A stretch of 64,000 nt of DNA, taken from the NCBI GenBank assembly GCA_014529385.2, contig CM043942.1, positions 33,144,969-33,208,968 of the forward strand, in the 5' to 3' direction. The stretch comes from Adiantum capillus-veneris. Lineage: Eukaryota > Streptophyta > Polypodiopsida > Polypodiales > Pteridaceae. The position numbers and the translations under genes are program-made. Shown piece by piece: positions 35,016-47,552 of this stretch; within the stretch, counting starts at the first letter, position 1, and every line of letters begins with the position of its first letter. A model generated the notes under the pieces. It worked only from the letters and a program-made list of their open reading frames with translations. It ran no database searches and was not told where the DNA came from.

Positions 35016-35111
<96 letters not shown>
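35008..35111. repeat. (GATA)n(GA)n microsatellite in CACTA1
   Basis: About eight GATA units grading into some 40 GA units, lying between the two CACTA1 genes and probably in an intron or 5' UTR of the second gene. At the equivalent place CACTA2 (63196-63491) has no such tract, so the repeat grew after the copies split. Confidence 0.95.
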
Positions 35112-35114
<3 letters not shown>

Positions 35115-35437
35115 GAGGTGCTCGTCGTCTCTGCTTATGAGAACATACCTAGAGCATACGTACCTAGAGTGGACGCAAAGACCATTAAATACAATGACGG
35201 AATGACGCATATAAATACAATGATGCAATGACGCAATGACGCAAATACTTAAAGAGCCGGAGAATCGTACAAGAACTTGAATGTGCTTGTAGCTTTGGAA
35301 TATTCAAAGGCTAGAAGCAATAGAAAGCGTTCTTCTTCTATTCAACTTGAGTGATGGAAGAGGCAAGTGCATAACTCTGAATTTACAAAACGGACCAAAA
35401 TTGTTCAAATACAATATTTATGGTTTTAAGAGATCTC

Positions 35438-38400
35438 TCACTCATCCTTGCATAGCTCAGCATAACTTCCTATATCTATATAGAGCTCTCCGTTTAAACA
35501 GATGTCCTCTGTTTCATTTTGTAGATCCTCTGCATGTAGATCCTCTGCATGCACCCCATAGAGAGTAGCAGCTTGATGTTCGTCTGGCACCACCTCCACG
35601 GCCTCTGACTGAGCATCTTCTCCGATCTCCTCCATTGATGCCTCCGCGATTGGCACATGGTAGCCTTCATACGTCCGTGCACTACAAGGGGCTACCTCTA
35701 TGATGTACCACCAGTTTGATGCAGACTTTGTGGGATGAAATATCACCTGCCAGAGCCAGATAACTTACATGAGAGCTTCCAAGCACATAAATTCTAAAAT
35801 GGGACTTTAACTATTTACATACTTACTTGTTCACAATGCTCGGGTAGTACGAAAGTGTCTCTTAGGTCAGTCCATTTCTTAATTGAATCCACCTCAAGAA
35901 AACCAGACTCTCCTCTATCCACAGTAGCGTTGCGACCCTCCATGATTATCTTGAACCATTGCACGTCAAACAAGTCGACAAAAAATCCTCTATAATCGAT
36001 CCTCAAAATCTCTTGTAGCGTGCCGAAGTAAGTGAGTTCCGCCACCACAGGATCTGCATCAGAGGACCGTCGTCGACTAACTGTTCAAATTTTGCCATGA
36101 TTCCACAATCTTGAGTAAAACGTTTTTTGTCGATCCGTTCCACCCTAAAATGTCAACCTTTACACCATGCTGATGTGTATGACTTATACTACAACCAACA
36201 AAGATGATGAGTGGCCGTTCCAACATCTAGAAAGTTACTAGTCGTACATTGCAAACTTACCTTGGTCGCACAACCCCTAGAGTACTCCCACTCTTCAGTC
36301 ACTTCTTCATCGCACTGTTGTGCGCTTTTCAATTGGTCGTGCAACCATCTTAAGCTCATGAATGTTGGTAGGCTCTCCAGACCCGTCGGATAGTGCATCG
36401 GTGGTCGTCTTCCCCATCTCCACTCGATTCTTGTCCTTTTTCGCTCTTGATTTGCATCCTCATATTGTGAAATCCTCTTCTGCATGACTAGATTGTGAAG
36501 CATGCAAAATCGGTTGATTTTAGCCTCTAGATCTTCCGTCATCTTCTTCTCAACACCGAGATTGCACATGACAATTCTAGATATGCGTTCATCATCTATG
36601 GTTCACCATAGCGTGTCCCGGGCTTTATCAAATCCGTCTAGCCACTCTCCAATGTACACTAGGGACTCTGATACCAGCCAACCTTCTGCAATGCTACCCT
36701 CCGGACGTGCCTTCTGACACACATATCCCTTGAGCGTTTTCATGAAACGTTCTAAAAAGAACATCCATCTTGAATGTACTGTGCCAGTTCTTTACACCTC
36801 ATCAACTATGTGAACAAGAAGATGCACCTAAATGGTTAGCATGGTAGTAGGAAAATGTTTCTCAAACATGCACACAACCTCCGCAGCGTTTAGTTTGGCA
36901 AATGGTATGGAGTCTACATTGATCTCCTTTTGTGAGATCCATTGCACCAACTTCGCAAGTTTGTAGATTGTGTTACGGACGTCAAGAGACAAACATCCCT
37001 CAATGGAAACCGGTAAAATAAACTGCAAAACACGTGCAACAATGATATTAAAGTCCACACACGAATTTGTTACACAATTCTCACTATGATATACTCCACT
37101 ATGAACATACCCGACACATTTTATGCTAGTCGTGTGACTTCAAACCGGTAAGCTTTCCTTCTTTAGTAAAACACATTCGGAGCGAGTGCATTATGCTAGT
37201 GGGGGTCCGCAAAGATCAAATGGTCTCTTTTACTTTGCGTTCTTGGGCTCCTGTGAAAATCCATGGTGCTTTAGGGAGTTTTATCGATCCATCGGACGCT
37301 GTTTGCGGCCAATATTTCTCCATACAATCCACATTTCTAAGGTCAACTTTGGCTCCCAAAGTATCTTTCTTGCCGGTTAGATGGTCCCATAGTAGATTAC
37401 CCACATTCTTGAATATGTGCATTGGATCGAGCAAGTGATTGATCATGAGTCAGGGACAATATGGTAACTCGTACCATAGAGATAGTCTCTTCATCCCTGG
37501 GGGCAATCCGTCATCACACATCTCCTTCTACTCTAACCATGCTTGTGCAGACATCCTCTGTGGCTCTCTTCCCAAAAAGCCGGCGCGTAACACATGATTC
37601 TCTGGAAGATACGCTTGATGACCTTCGTAGATTTGCTTCTTCAGTGAGGGCGCCCTACGTGCATTCAGTCTAGGTCCACATGTGACACATGCTCTGTATC
37701 CGCTTGTTTGAAGCCCTGCATGTATACACATGATAATAGAAGAAAAACCAAGATTTACAGTGTCTGAGTGAGGAGTGTAAATAGATCACCTGAGCATTCT
37801 GTTAGTCCGGGATAGTCATGCATGGTCCACATTAGAATGCCTCTGATCAAAGCATTCCGTCGACCTGTGTGTCGGATCATATCCACCACCTCTATGCCAA
37901 TCCACAATTGTTGTAGCTCTTCCAATAGTGGACGAAGATACACATCCATATTCTTCACTTTATATCGCCCCGGCACAATCAAGCTTAGCCATAGGTGTCC
38001 CTTCTTTGTAGTCAACCATGGGGGAATGTTGTAGTCAACCATGGGGAAATGTTATAGTTGACGATGACAACGGGCCATACACTGTAAGATGTTGATCTTT
38101 GACCAAATGGATTTACGCCATCCATAGCCAGGCCTAAGCGCAAATGTCGAGATTCCCTGGTAAAATCCGACCATGTTCCATCTATATGTTTCCAGGCTGC
38201 ACAATCTGCAGGAATCCATAGCACACCATCCGAAGATTTACTCTCCTCATGCCATGATGCTAGGGCGGCCATGGACTTACATTCGAAGAAATGCTTGATG
38301 CGAGGAAGCAGAGGATAATGTCGCAAAATCTTTTGCGGAATTTTGGTTCTGTGGAGATCTACTCGATATCTTTCGGAATCACATTTCGGACACTTCTACA

Positions 38401-39184
38401 TGTCTATGTATTCCCCTCTGAAAAGAATGCAGTCATTAGGACAAGCATGGATCGAATTGTAATCCATCCCCAAGTTTCGCAAAATCTTTCTTGCTTCCTC
38501 TCGGGAATCTGGCATCACATTATCAGCTACTGGTAGTATGTGCTCTTTGAGCAATCTACACAACATAAAAATACGGTACAATTGTGTAAAAATCTATCAG
38601 ATCATTATACATTTAGAGTTTTATTAAAGTAAACTAATTGTAATAGATCACCTGAAAAGCCTTGTGACGTTAGTGTCCCTCCATCCAAACTTTGTCTGCA
38701 TGTTGAGAAGAACCAGGAGCGCTTACAATCTAGACACACGTGCTCCATTATACAATGGTGTATCGGCTTCACTTTTCATATCATCATAGACAAGCCTTTC
38801 TGAATCCATGATCGTCTTGATCATTTCATCAATCTCGGGCTCAAACATTGCCTCGTTGGGAATGTGGTATGCATGATCATCCCCCGAGATGTCAGAGGCT
38901 ACATCTTGTGGCCTCACATATGCTGCTTGACCAAAGCGCCTGCGAACACGTCTATTGGGTTGCAAGATTGCTGCCTGTTGGCCAGCGCCAGAGTTCGACG
39001 AGTTATAACTGGCAACAACTCGATCTATAATAGATGGATCGAACTCGCCAAATTCGCGAATGTGCTGCAAAGAAACGCGTCTTGTCCGTTGCACAACATG
39101 CTTGCAATGGTTACAAGGACATGAAATCCTCGTTGAGAGATAGGTGTTTCGGTTGGACGGCCCCACATCCTCGTCACTACTCAT
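35438..39184 (-). pseudogene. CACTA1 TNP2-like transposase
   Basis: Six exons by splice signals and comparison with CACTA2: 39184-38652, 38555-37790, 37715-37111, 37022-36261, 36188-35827, 35746-35438. N-terminus MSSDEDVGPSNRNTYL with a CPCNHCKH motif. Exon 2 is Transposase_21 (RLGLAMDGVNPFGQ, KNMDVYLRPLLEELQQLW). Exon 4 is a DUF4218-like region (WMFFLERFMKTLKGYV). Exons 5-6 are DUF4216-like (ELTYFGTLQEILRIDYRG). It would cut and paste the element at its ends. Inactivated by a 23-bp tandem duplication near 38015-38060, a 1-bp deletion in exon 5 (near 36080), and several nonsense codons. The C-terminus extends ~65 residues beyond CACTA2's. Confidence 0.88.
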
Positions 39185-39248
39185 AATGAGGGTAAAAATC
39201 TTATAACCTGGACAACAAATTTAATCTTCTATTGGCATTCTTCGTCTT

Positions 39249-39288
<40 letters not shown>

Positions 39289-40435
39289 TCACATTGTAAA
39301 CTACCTCACATTCTCTAGTCGTGTCCAATCCCCGCACACCTCGGTCTAGAGGTGCACGGAGATCAGAATTGGTCAATGCCTATATTTGTGGGTACAAGAA
39401 ATCTACACAGCCACGTCTACATGATACTGCATGTAGTGGACAAAACCCCTTTGCCTCTTCTCTAGCTGTAGCATTTCACATCATCTTAACATCTTTTCAC
39501 AGTAGATCTTTGTTTGTAGCATGCAAGTACGCTATTCTTGCAATGTAGCTAATGTCTGCTCAAGTCACTTAATTCTTAATCTAGATTTGACGGGATGTGG
39601 TGTGTGTGTGTGACCCTTGGAATCGTCATCTTGCATCACTAATTTCTGTGTAGGCTCAATTTTCTCTTCCATCAGCTGAACATGACGGCTTATTGTATGG
39701 TAGTAGCAGTCGAACATGCAAGTGGAATTGCTGGTCCGCATGGACTGTCGAGGCTATGAGCGCAGGAAATTTTCTCGCCATTTCTTCTAACCTTAAATAA
39801 CCTAAATCTAATCTAATATAACATAAATAAACCTAAATTAATAAACCTAAATCTAATCTAATATAACGTAAATCTAAATCTAACGTAAATAAACCTAAAT
39901 CTAATCAAACGTAAATCTAACTAAAAATAAACCTAAATCTAATCTAATTTAACTTAAATAAACCTAAATCTAGTTTAATGTAAGTTTACATCTAACCTAA
40001 TCTTTAACGTCTTTTGGGATAGTTTCCTACAACGTTAAAACTCTCTTCTTCTTGTCCGTGTGTGTGCCAATAAAAAGAGAAAAATGGTATAACCTTTCTA
40101 TCACCCAAGTGTGGTAGATTGGTTATGCCATTTTCCTCTTGAATAACAAGTCTTGAGTTCAACTCCTCGTCGGCTAGATTTTTAGGTCTCTTTAATTAGT
40201 TTCCTACGACGTTAAATTAAACTCTCTTCTTCTCGGGTGTGTGTGTGGGTGTGTGTGCACGCCAATAAAAAAAGGAGAAAAATGGTATAACTTTTCTATC
40301 ACTGAAGTGTGATAGATTGGTTATGCCATTTCCCTTATGGGTAACATGTCTTGAGTACAACTCCTGTCGACTAGATCTTTAAGGTCTCTTGGGATAGTTT
40401 CCTACGATGTTAAGACTCTCTTCTTCTTCTTCTTC
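39185..40435. repeat. CACTA1 5' region with short tandem repeats
   Basis: A CT run at ~39250-39280. About 230 bp of TAAACCTAAATCTAATCTAA repeats lies at ~39790-40010. A ~195-bp unit is repeated in tandem with copies of GGTATAACCTTTCTATCACC at 40086 and 40284. No gene found. The same three components occur, inverted in the window, in CACTA2 at 58190-59260. Confidence 0.75.
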
Positions 40436-40551
40436 TGTCTCTCTCTCTCTCTCTTTGTTTTATCTCTCTCTCTCTCTCTCTTTTTCTCTCTCAATGTGTG
40501 TGTGCATTCTTTGATTATGCATGTGTGTGTGCACGTTTTTGATTTATGCAT

Positions 40552-40587
<36 letters not shown>

Positions 40588-40630
40588 CCTCTCTCAATGT
40601 GTGTGTGATTTCTTTGTTAATGTTGCTTGT

Positions 40631-40665
<35 letters not shown>

Positions 40666-40692
40666 ATCTCTCTCCCTCTCTCAAAAACACAA

Positions 40693-40725
<33 letters not shown>

Positions 40726-40799
40726 GAGAGAGAAAGAGGGGAAGGGACCATGAGAGAGAGGAGAGGGAAGGAGCATACCTGGCTCTCCTTCCTCTCCTC

Positions 40800-40856
<57 letters not shown>

Positions 40857-40925
40857 AGAGAGAAAGAGGGGAAGGGAACATGAGAGTGAGGAGAGGGAAG
40901 GAGCATACCTAGCTCTCCTTCCTCT

Positions 40926-40958
<33 letters not shown>

Positions 40959-40961
40959 GAG

Positions 40962-41011
<50 letters not shown>
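40436..41011. repeat. Compound (CT)n/(GT)n/(GA)n microsatellite, CACTA1
   Basis: Runs of CT, GT and GA, with a ~125-bp unit (GT run, GA run, then GGAAGGAGCATACC and CTCTCCTTCCTCTCC) occurring about two and a half times between 40694 and 41011. CACTA2 has the matching segment at 57588-57918 with a much longer CA run. Confidence 0.95.
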
Positions 41012-41017
<6 letters not shown>

Positions 41018-41212
41018 CGTTACCTTCTTGCTTGAGCGCGCATCGAAAACTCAGATCTGAGATATGAGTTTTCGGACGCTCTCGGTTATTTTTTTAAAGC
41101 CCTGGTGGCGTCGCTATGTTACAAGTAGCATAGCGACGCCTATAGTGACGCAATAACGACGCCGTGCTTTTTCATTTTTGAGTGTCGCTACTATTAAGCA
41201 CGTCTTGTAGTG

Positions 41213-41828
41213 TATACTGATGTTGGGTAGCTTGTTGTTGTTATATATATGCTACACATTGCTGCATGGTTGTGTCTTGTAGTGTAGACGTCTTTCTTCA
41301 CAAAATTTTCCCACCCCGGCTCAATCTCCTGTCGGGTTCACCAAGAATGTCGAGGGATATGTGTTTGAAAGGTAAGGGGTAAGGCGTGGGGCCTCTAGTT
41401 GTGAGAGATGTGATAGAGAGAGAACAACAGACATAATCAATGTAGATGAAGCTTCAACACTTGCATCTGAGAGCTTGAAAAAGATTTTGAAGCTTGAATA
41501 TCCAAAGCAAACTGTTAACAACACCATTACTTAAATAATGTTTATGGAGGAGTTTAATCTCCTTACATTGCTTTAAGCTGACTTAACTTCAATTATCTTG
41601 ATGATGATAATATTGAGGTCGATGATAATAATATTGAGGATGACGATGCTTTCCTCTTGCCTTAATTGGCCTTAAGAACTCTTCAAATTTCATTCTTGTT
41701 CTCTATGTTGTTCAATTCTCATCAATAAGTCTTCAAACTTCCTCCTCTGTTTGCTTCCCACCACCTTCAGGAACTCTCTAAAACTTTTCAAATTGCCTTC
41801 CTTGGCTTGCCAAGCTCGCCTTGATGCT
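41213..41828. other. Flank of CACTA1; upstream edge of element F
   Basis: The first ~30 bp after the TAT duplication, read on the minus strand, extend element F's gag frame upstream across the insertion (QQQATQHQY). Beyond that no frame or repeat is convincing; short GAT/GATAAT repeats occur near 41600-41650. Confidence 0.5.
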
Positions 41829-42000
41829 CATTAGGAAAAATATGGACTCTCCTAGGGCCCTTTTGATTAGGGAAGGGTTAGTGGAGGACCAATGAGAGGG
41901 CTCTTGGGATATCACCTATAGCCTAAGGAGAGATAGGGAGGTAGCCTATTTGTCCCTCTCTTCAATGCTTGATTCCTAGAGAGAAAGGGGAGGTGGACTT

Positions 42001-42049
42001 GGGGGGGGGGGGGGGGGGAGGGTGGGGGGGGGGGGGGGGGGGGGGGGGG
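42001..42049 (+). repeat. Interrupted poly(G) tract
   Basis: About 47 of 49 bases are G, broken by AGGGT. It lies in the left arm of G; the right arm lacks it. The exact length in an assembly is doubtful. Confidence 0.85.
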
Positions 42050-42227
42050 AAGAGGTGTCATAAAGCTTAGAGAGTGACCCTTGACAAAAAGGAACCCCAA
42101 AAGAAAAATTGCGCAGGTCAAAAAACCCTAAAAATTTAAATTTTTGAAAAGTCTAAAAAATGACCGTTTCCCCTCCAAAATTGCCCAAAACATAACCAAA
42201 CATCAAAAAGTCACTTTTTTCTCTCCA

Positions 42228-42274
<47 letters not shown>

Positions 42275-42339
42275 ACAATCTTCTCTCCCCTGCCCCCTCC
42301 CTTCCCCTCCCCTCCCCTCCCCTCCCCTCACTTCCTCTC

Positions 42340-42770
42340 TACAGTCAACCCCACCATAGCCAAAAGCTCACTCTCCATCTTCTCTAGCTCTCCCTCCACT
42401 CCCCCTTCCATTCTCTCTGTGCTGTGTAGCCCACCATAGCCCAAATCTCATCACTATCCTCCTCTTCAGTTGTCCCCCCTCCCTCTCCTCACTCTCTCTA
42501 CAGTGAACCCCACCATAGCCAAATAATCACTCTCCATCCTCTCTAGCTCTCCCTCCCCTCATCCCTCCATTCTCCACAATGCAGCCCACCATAGCCCAAA
42601 GCTCATCACTATACCACCATAGACAAAAGCTCACTCTCCATCCTCTCTATCTCTCCCTTTCTCCCCTTCATTCTCTCTGTACTGTGTAGACCTCACTATC
42701 CTTCTCTCCAACCCTCACCCCCCTCCCCCTTCCCAATCTCTCTCTACTGTGTGGCCACCCAACCTCTTCT
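42340..42770 (+). repeat. ~80-bp imperfect minisatellite, about five units
   Basis: Units begin CCCACCATAGCC(C)AAA and continue with CTCACTCTCCATCCTCTCTAG-like text; starts near 42350, 42430, 42508, 42584 and 42613. The right arm of G holds related inverted units (GCATGTAGATGGAGAGGGAG and variants, 46740-46900). Confidence 0.75.
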
Positions 42771-42775
42771 CAAGC

Positions 42776-43592
42776 ATGTCCACCCATACCACGCATAGAC
42801 GGCCCAAGTTGGAGATACAAAAGGTCATACTGCACAACACAAAGAGCTCGAAGGTGGAATGGATCCCACAGGTATTTAGAAAAGCTCATGGGTCTACATA
42901 CAACCGTTCAGTGTTGGTCCTCATGGAGTACAATATCGAGGCATACTAGAACGCCATTGGAAGTGAAGACTGATGGCTTTCAAAACAAAATCTGGAATGG
43001 TGTCCATCACTCAACATGTGTATAGTGTACCTGAGATCCACTTGCAGAGAGCTGCAAACCAATTTGCACCTCATTGTAAGTCTAATGCTAAGTCATCTTA
43101 TGGATATGTCCTCTTTAATTTGCATGTGTTCATATTTTTTGACAACGGTATTTGTGAACGTATTTTTTTATCCAGCTTACTTGCAAAGCAATCGCTTGAA
43201 TGCCTCTCAGGTACCTTTATGGTTGTGCATGCTATAGATAAGAACTAATCTATATAACTCAACAATGTATACTAATTTAAACTATAGTAGCTAACACCAT
43301 ATTTGTTGTATTACAGGATGTTATTGTAGTGGATGCTTGGGCTCAACTTGGTTTGGTGTCAAGTGGAAAGTGCGACTTCTCCAATCAGAAGCTCATTCTA
43401 AACAATCTTTTTTTGGTGTGTATACTTGTGGATATGGAGGTCCATGGAGTTATCAATGATGAGACAAGCCTTGCTAAGAGCATAGCAATTGCCTCAGTCC
43501 ATATTCCATTCAATGTATTTGATCCAGTACATAACATCCCAAGCTATTATTGTAGACAAGCTACAAACTTTGTAATGAAACTACTTGAATAG
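42776..43592 (+). pseudogene. Unrecognised gene-like segment inside G
   Basis: Pieces of open frame with splice-like borders. ATG 42776 opens MSTHTTHRRPKLEIQKVILH (to 42949). ATG 42973 opens MAFKTKSGMVSITQHVYSVP, ending at a CATT|GTAAGT donor (~43073). TTGTATTACAG| near 43317 precedes DVIVVDAWAQLGLVSSGKCD, open to 43592. No domain recognised. Its position between inverted arms would fit cargo or a degraded transposase. It may also be chance. Confidence 0.25.
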
Positions 43593-44326
43593 AAAGCACT
43601 CTTGTTTCATTACATTTTTGTCCACTCTAGTTAATCTTCAACTATATGATGTTGTGCTTGTGATCAATTTTTGTTTCATCTAATCTTGTATGTGTATTGT
43701 GCTTCCTGCCAAAATTTTTGGTGCTCATAAGTGAATTGATCAACTAAATTGATTTTTTGGTAGCAAGTACACCTTTGCAATGTGTCTGCATGTAGATCTA
43801 GTAAGCCATCTAACCTCAAAGGTCAGATTTGATTCATTTTCTGTTGTATGAGCACTTAGAGTTTATCTCAAAATGGTGGCAAGCTTTAAATTCTTAGAAT
43901 AATCCCATACTCAAGACTAATCTAAGCAAGATAGAGCAATCATATTTCCTTGTGTTGCAGGCATAGACATGAACCTCCTTTGGCATTGAACAAAAATTTA
44001 GTTCATGAGCACTCAGAGTTTATCTCAATATATTTGGCAGGCTTCAAATGTTTGAAAGAATACACTCAAACCTAATCCAAGAAAGATAGAGCAATCATAT
44101 TCCCTCATGTTTGCAAGCACACACATGAATCCCCTCTTGGCATTGTGCAAACACTTCGTTCTACCTTTGCCATCAATAATACAATGGCATGCTATTATGT
44201 TGTATTTGATATGAGTTTTTGTAAGTTCAACCATAAGCTTGTGTTCTTTGAAATCCCCAAGGAACACAGACTATGAAATCAAAATAAAGAAAAGAGAGCG
44301 AACAAACAAAATAGAGATAGGGGATA
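43593..44326. other. Non-coding part of G
   Basis: A ~180-bp segment (CACTTAGAGTTTATCTCAAAATGG..GCAATCATATTTCC, ~43850-43950) recurs with changes at ~44010-44110, a local duplication. No gene seen. Confidence 0.5.
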
Positions 44327-44497
44327 TATATATATATATTGTACATAGATAGATGGAGGATAAACAGACAGACAGATAGATATAGATAAATACATTAATA
44401 GATAGATAGATAGATGGATGGATAGATAATTCGATAGATAGATACATAAATAGATAGATAGATACACATGCAAATAAAAAACACAAAGATAGATAAC

Positions 44498-44594
<97 letters not shown>
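44327..44594. repeat. (TA)n(GATA)n(GA)n compound microsatellite
   Basis: TA run, then ~100 bp of imperfect GATA/GACA, then about 48 GA units. Long ORFs here are repeat artefacts. Confidence 0.95.
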
Positions 44595-44595
<1 letters not shown>

Positions 44596-44950
44596 CTTTT
44601 GGAACTCAAGGGCATTGCCCCTTTATTGAGGATACACTCTTATGATGGATAAATGACATGATACATGGATCAAACCCAAGACAAGTTATTCCTTGTATTG
44701 CTTGCTAATTGAGTATGCATCATGCATACTTTGAGCCATCTGTAGAGCAGAGAATGAGTAGAGAATGCATCATGCACATGGTGAGCCATCTATAGCCATT
44801 TGTAGTAGAGGATGGGTTTGCTTTTTCTAGATATATCATATGAGCTATAGTTTTGTAAAATGCTTCTTTGGATGGATGTTCATGGTTATCTTGTAGGCCC
44901 AAGGCCACCATGCTCAAAAATAAGCAAGCACAAAGAGTAGGAGGCAAGGC

Positions 44951-45139
44951 AGGGGGTGCATAGGCCTTGGGAGGCCCAAAGAAAGCTTGCCACAAGGGAG
45001 CGCATTTGGGCCTTCCATAGGTCTATGGAAGGCCCAAATGCGCTCCCTTGTGGCAGGCTTTCTTTGGGCCTATGGAAGGCCCAAATGCGCTCCCTTGTGG
45101 CAGGCTTTCTTTGGGCCTCCCAAGGCCTATGCACCCCCT
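44951..45139. repeat. Near-perfect hairpin with a duplicated arm segment
   Basis: Left arm 44951-45020 (AGGGGGTGCATAGGCC...GGCCTTCCATAG), 2-base loop, right arm from 45023. The 47-bp segment TATGGAAGGCCC...CTTTGGGCC appears twice in the right arm (45024-45070, 45071-45117), then TCCCAAGGCCTATGCACC closes it. Outside, the arms remain related for roughly another 80 bp each way with mismatches (AGCAAG..CACAAA). Open frames on both strands are a by-product. It could be a foldback element or a source of small RNAs. Confidence 0.9.
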
Positions 45140-45580
45140 GACTTGCCTTCTATTTGTGCCAGCTTGCTTTGGCATGGTTGACATGGTCCTACAGGATGTT
45201 CAAACTTCACTCAACCATGCAATAATAGCTATCTCATACCATGGCGCATTGCAAGCCCCCCTTTGATTCTCAGGATAGTGCCCCATAGTGTGTATGCTCT
45301 AGTTTTTCTCTCTAAAGAAAAAGGGGGTGCTTTGCTTGGTTGTACAAGACACTTTTCAGTCTCACAAAGACCTACTAGTGAAACAGAGTTGAAGCAAATG
45401 GCCATAACATCCACAAAAAGGAGAGTTACAGAGAGAGATAATTCATCTTTAAAGAAGCTACCCATAAAGGAGCCAATATTCTATTAGTACAAAACACTAC
45501 TCTATAAGTTTATGCAAAAAATAATTGATCATACATGGCTAGCTAGCTGAAAGCAAAGAGATATTGGGGGGGGGGGGGGG

Positions 45581-45643
<63 letters not shown>

Positions 45644-46499
45644 AAAGGTTTTCTAAACCCATCCCATGCCTCTTTTCCATCCAATGCATGAATAGGCACC
45701 CTTGCCTCCTCTCCTAAACTAACCAACTAGCCCCTGCCTTTGAAGCATTGGTTGATATAGTTTTGCATCCTCAAAAATGCTACCATGATGCAATTACATG
45801 GCTCATCTTGATGAAGGCTTATGAGTGATGGGTAATCCTCCCCACTAGAATAATTCTCAACATTGGTTCAACACTTTCTATATTAGTTATGAACCCCTAG
45901 TATTCACCAAGAATTTACCGTATTCATGTGACACACTTGTATAAGCATCAAACCCCTCAGTAAGAATCAAATCTTTAAAGAAATTGCTACATGAAAAATA
46001 ATTTGCAAGATCAAAGATTTCATATATTAAAGCCATAGCGCTTGTTGTTACAAAATCATGTCCATTGCAGACCACCTCAAACATGATTGAGATTACAAAG
46101 TAAAAGCTATGTTGATAGCTTTGGGCATTATGGATACATGTTCAACATGTATAGAGTACATATCTAAATTCTTCAAATGTTGCCTCAAATACACTCAGGT
46201 TTGAAACCAGTGCCTTTGTGTAAAGTAACATCGCCATTGCATGACATACTTGACCTTCCTATGCTTGGGATCCATCTCTGTCTCATGGCTATGGAGTTTC
46301 CACCTGTGGTGCAGGGGCACCCTTCATTGTCCTTTCAACTAGAAAGTTTGTGATGTGACTCCACCTTACATGAAAAAGAAATATTCTGTTCCATAGCTTG
46401 CAAGAAGTTGGGTATGCTAGAGTCTTTTCCATAGCTTGTGTGGCGGTTGTGTATTAGTGTTGTGGGATGCAATAGAGGCAAAGGTGGATGTGAAGACAA
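45140..46499. other. Non-coding part of G with a G/GA microsatellite
   Basis: A G run followed by (GA)n lies at 45567-45639. Otherwise no gene or repeat recognised; the short ORFs have no features. Confidence 0.5.
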
Positions 46500-47401
46500 C
46501 TACATTAGCTTGTAATCATGGTGGGCTTGGTTGATAGGGGAAGTTGAGTATGAGGGAAGGGGTAGGGTCAGGGGAGGGGACGTTGGCATTGAAATGGAAG
46601 ATTGAGGAGGTAGATGAAGAGGTAGTTGCTGTAGATCTTGGCTTACGGTAGACTTGGTATTTTTGAGGGAGGACAATGAACAATGGAAGAGGGTACATGG
46701 ATAGAAAGAAGAGAGGAGAGAGGAATGTGACAGTGAGAGGAAGGGTTTAGCAGGTAGATGAAGAGGCAGATCCAGGAGTGTGTGAGAATGAGAGGGAGGG
46801 TTTAGCATGTAGATGGAGAGGGAGATGCAAAATTCTATAAGAGTGAGAAGGAGGATTTAGCATTTAGACGTAGAGGGAGATGCAGCAGGTCCTGGCTATG
46901 GTGGGCATGGCTACTTTGAGGAAGGGGAGTGAGAGAGACAAAGAGGAGACATGGAGAGAGAGAAAGGGATTTTGGAGGAAAAAAATGATGTTTTGATACT
47001 AGAATAGGTTTGGGGTCACTTTTTGGGGGGAAATGACTACTTTTGAAAATTTCAATAAATTTCAAATTTTTAGGGTTTATTTTTGACCGCGTTTTTAAAA
47101 AAACATGAAAGGTGGGGTTCTCTTTTTGTACAACGGTCCCTCTCCCTCTTTATGACACCCCCTTTTCTCTAGGAGATGCTGAAAAGCTAGAGAGAGAAGT
47201 TAGCCTCCTAGTCACTACTTACTCCACCTTTTCTAGGCTTGAAGGCTAGAAAATGACCTACCAAAATAGCCCCCATCATTTCCTTTGTCTCCCTTAATCA
47301 CAACATACTTCCATAAAATTAGGGATTCTTACAAGGCCCATGGAGAGTCCATATTTTTCCTAATGTCTTTCTCTCCTTCACTCCTCCTTTGTTGCTTCAA
47401 G

Positions 47402-47403
<2 letters not shown>

Positions 47404-47496
<93 letters not shown>
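47404..47496. repeat. (GA)n microsatellite
   Basis: About 46 GA units just outside the right arm of G. Confidence 0.97.
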
Positions 47497-47499
<3 letters not shown>

Positions 47500-47552
47500 C
47501 TCTATTATCGTCCTCGGAGGTCAAATATGACCTATGGGACCAAATGAACATG

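Larger units (their letters stand above)
32985..41212 (-). mobile_element. CACTA1: complete CACTA (En/Spm) DNA transposon
   Basis: 8,228 bp. The left end reads CACTATAAGAGG at 32985; the right end, on the minus strand, reads CACTACAAGACG from 41212. The flanking 3-bp duplication is TAT (32982-32984, 41213-41215), as CACTA elements make. Subterminal regions carry many copies of TAGCGACG/CGTCGCTA. It encodes, on the minus strand, a TNP2-like transposase (39184-35438) and a second Transposase_24-like protein (34942-33625). Both are broken. Gag text of element F is interrupted by it. Confidence 0.92.
41829..47370. mobile_element. G: candidate inverted-repeat element
   Basis: CATTAGGAAAAATATGGACTC at 41829 recurs inverted ending at ~47370. 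Behind it the two sides stay alignable in order for ~450 bp (GGTGTCATAAAG, AAACCCTAAAAATTT), then both become CT-rich minisatellite (42234-42770; 46500-46960 inverted). The arms are thus ~0.5-0.9 kb, around a 4-5-kb core. No target duplication was found at the edges I can define. It could be a MULE-type or foldback transposon, or an inverted duplication. No transposase was recognised inside. Confidence 0.5.

Noticed and set aside
42001-42049. G-quadruplex regulatory element
   Set aside because: It could fold, but such a G run is a simple repeat of doubtful length and the other arm of the inverted repeat lacks it.
44886-45266. Several similar 60-80-aa ORFs on both strands
   Set aside because: They arise because the DNA is a palindrome with a duplicated arm; each reads the same segment.
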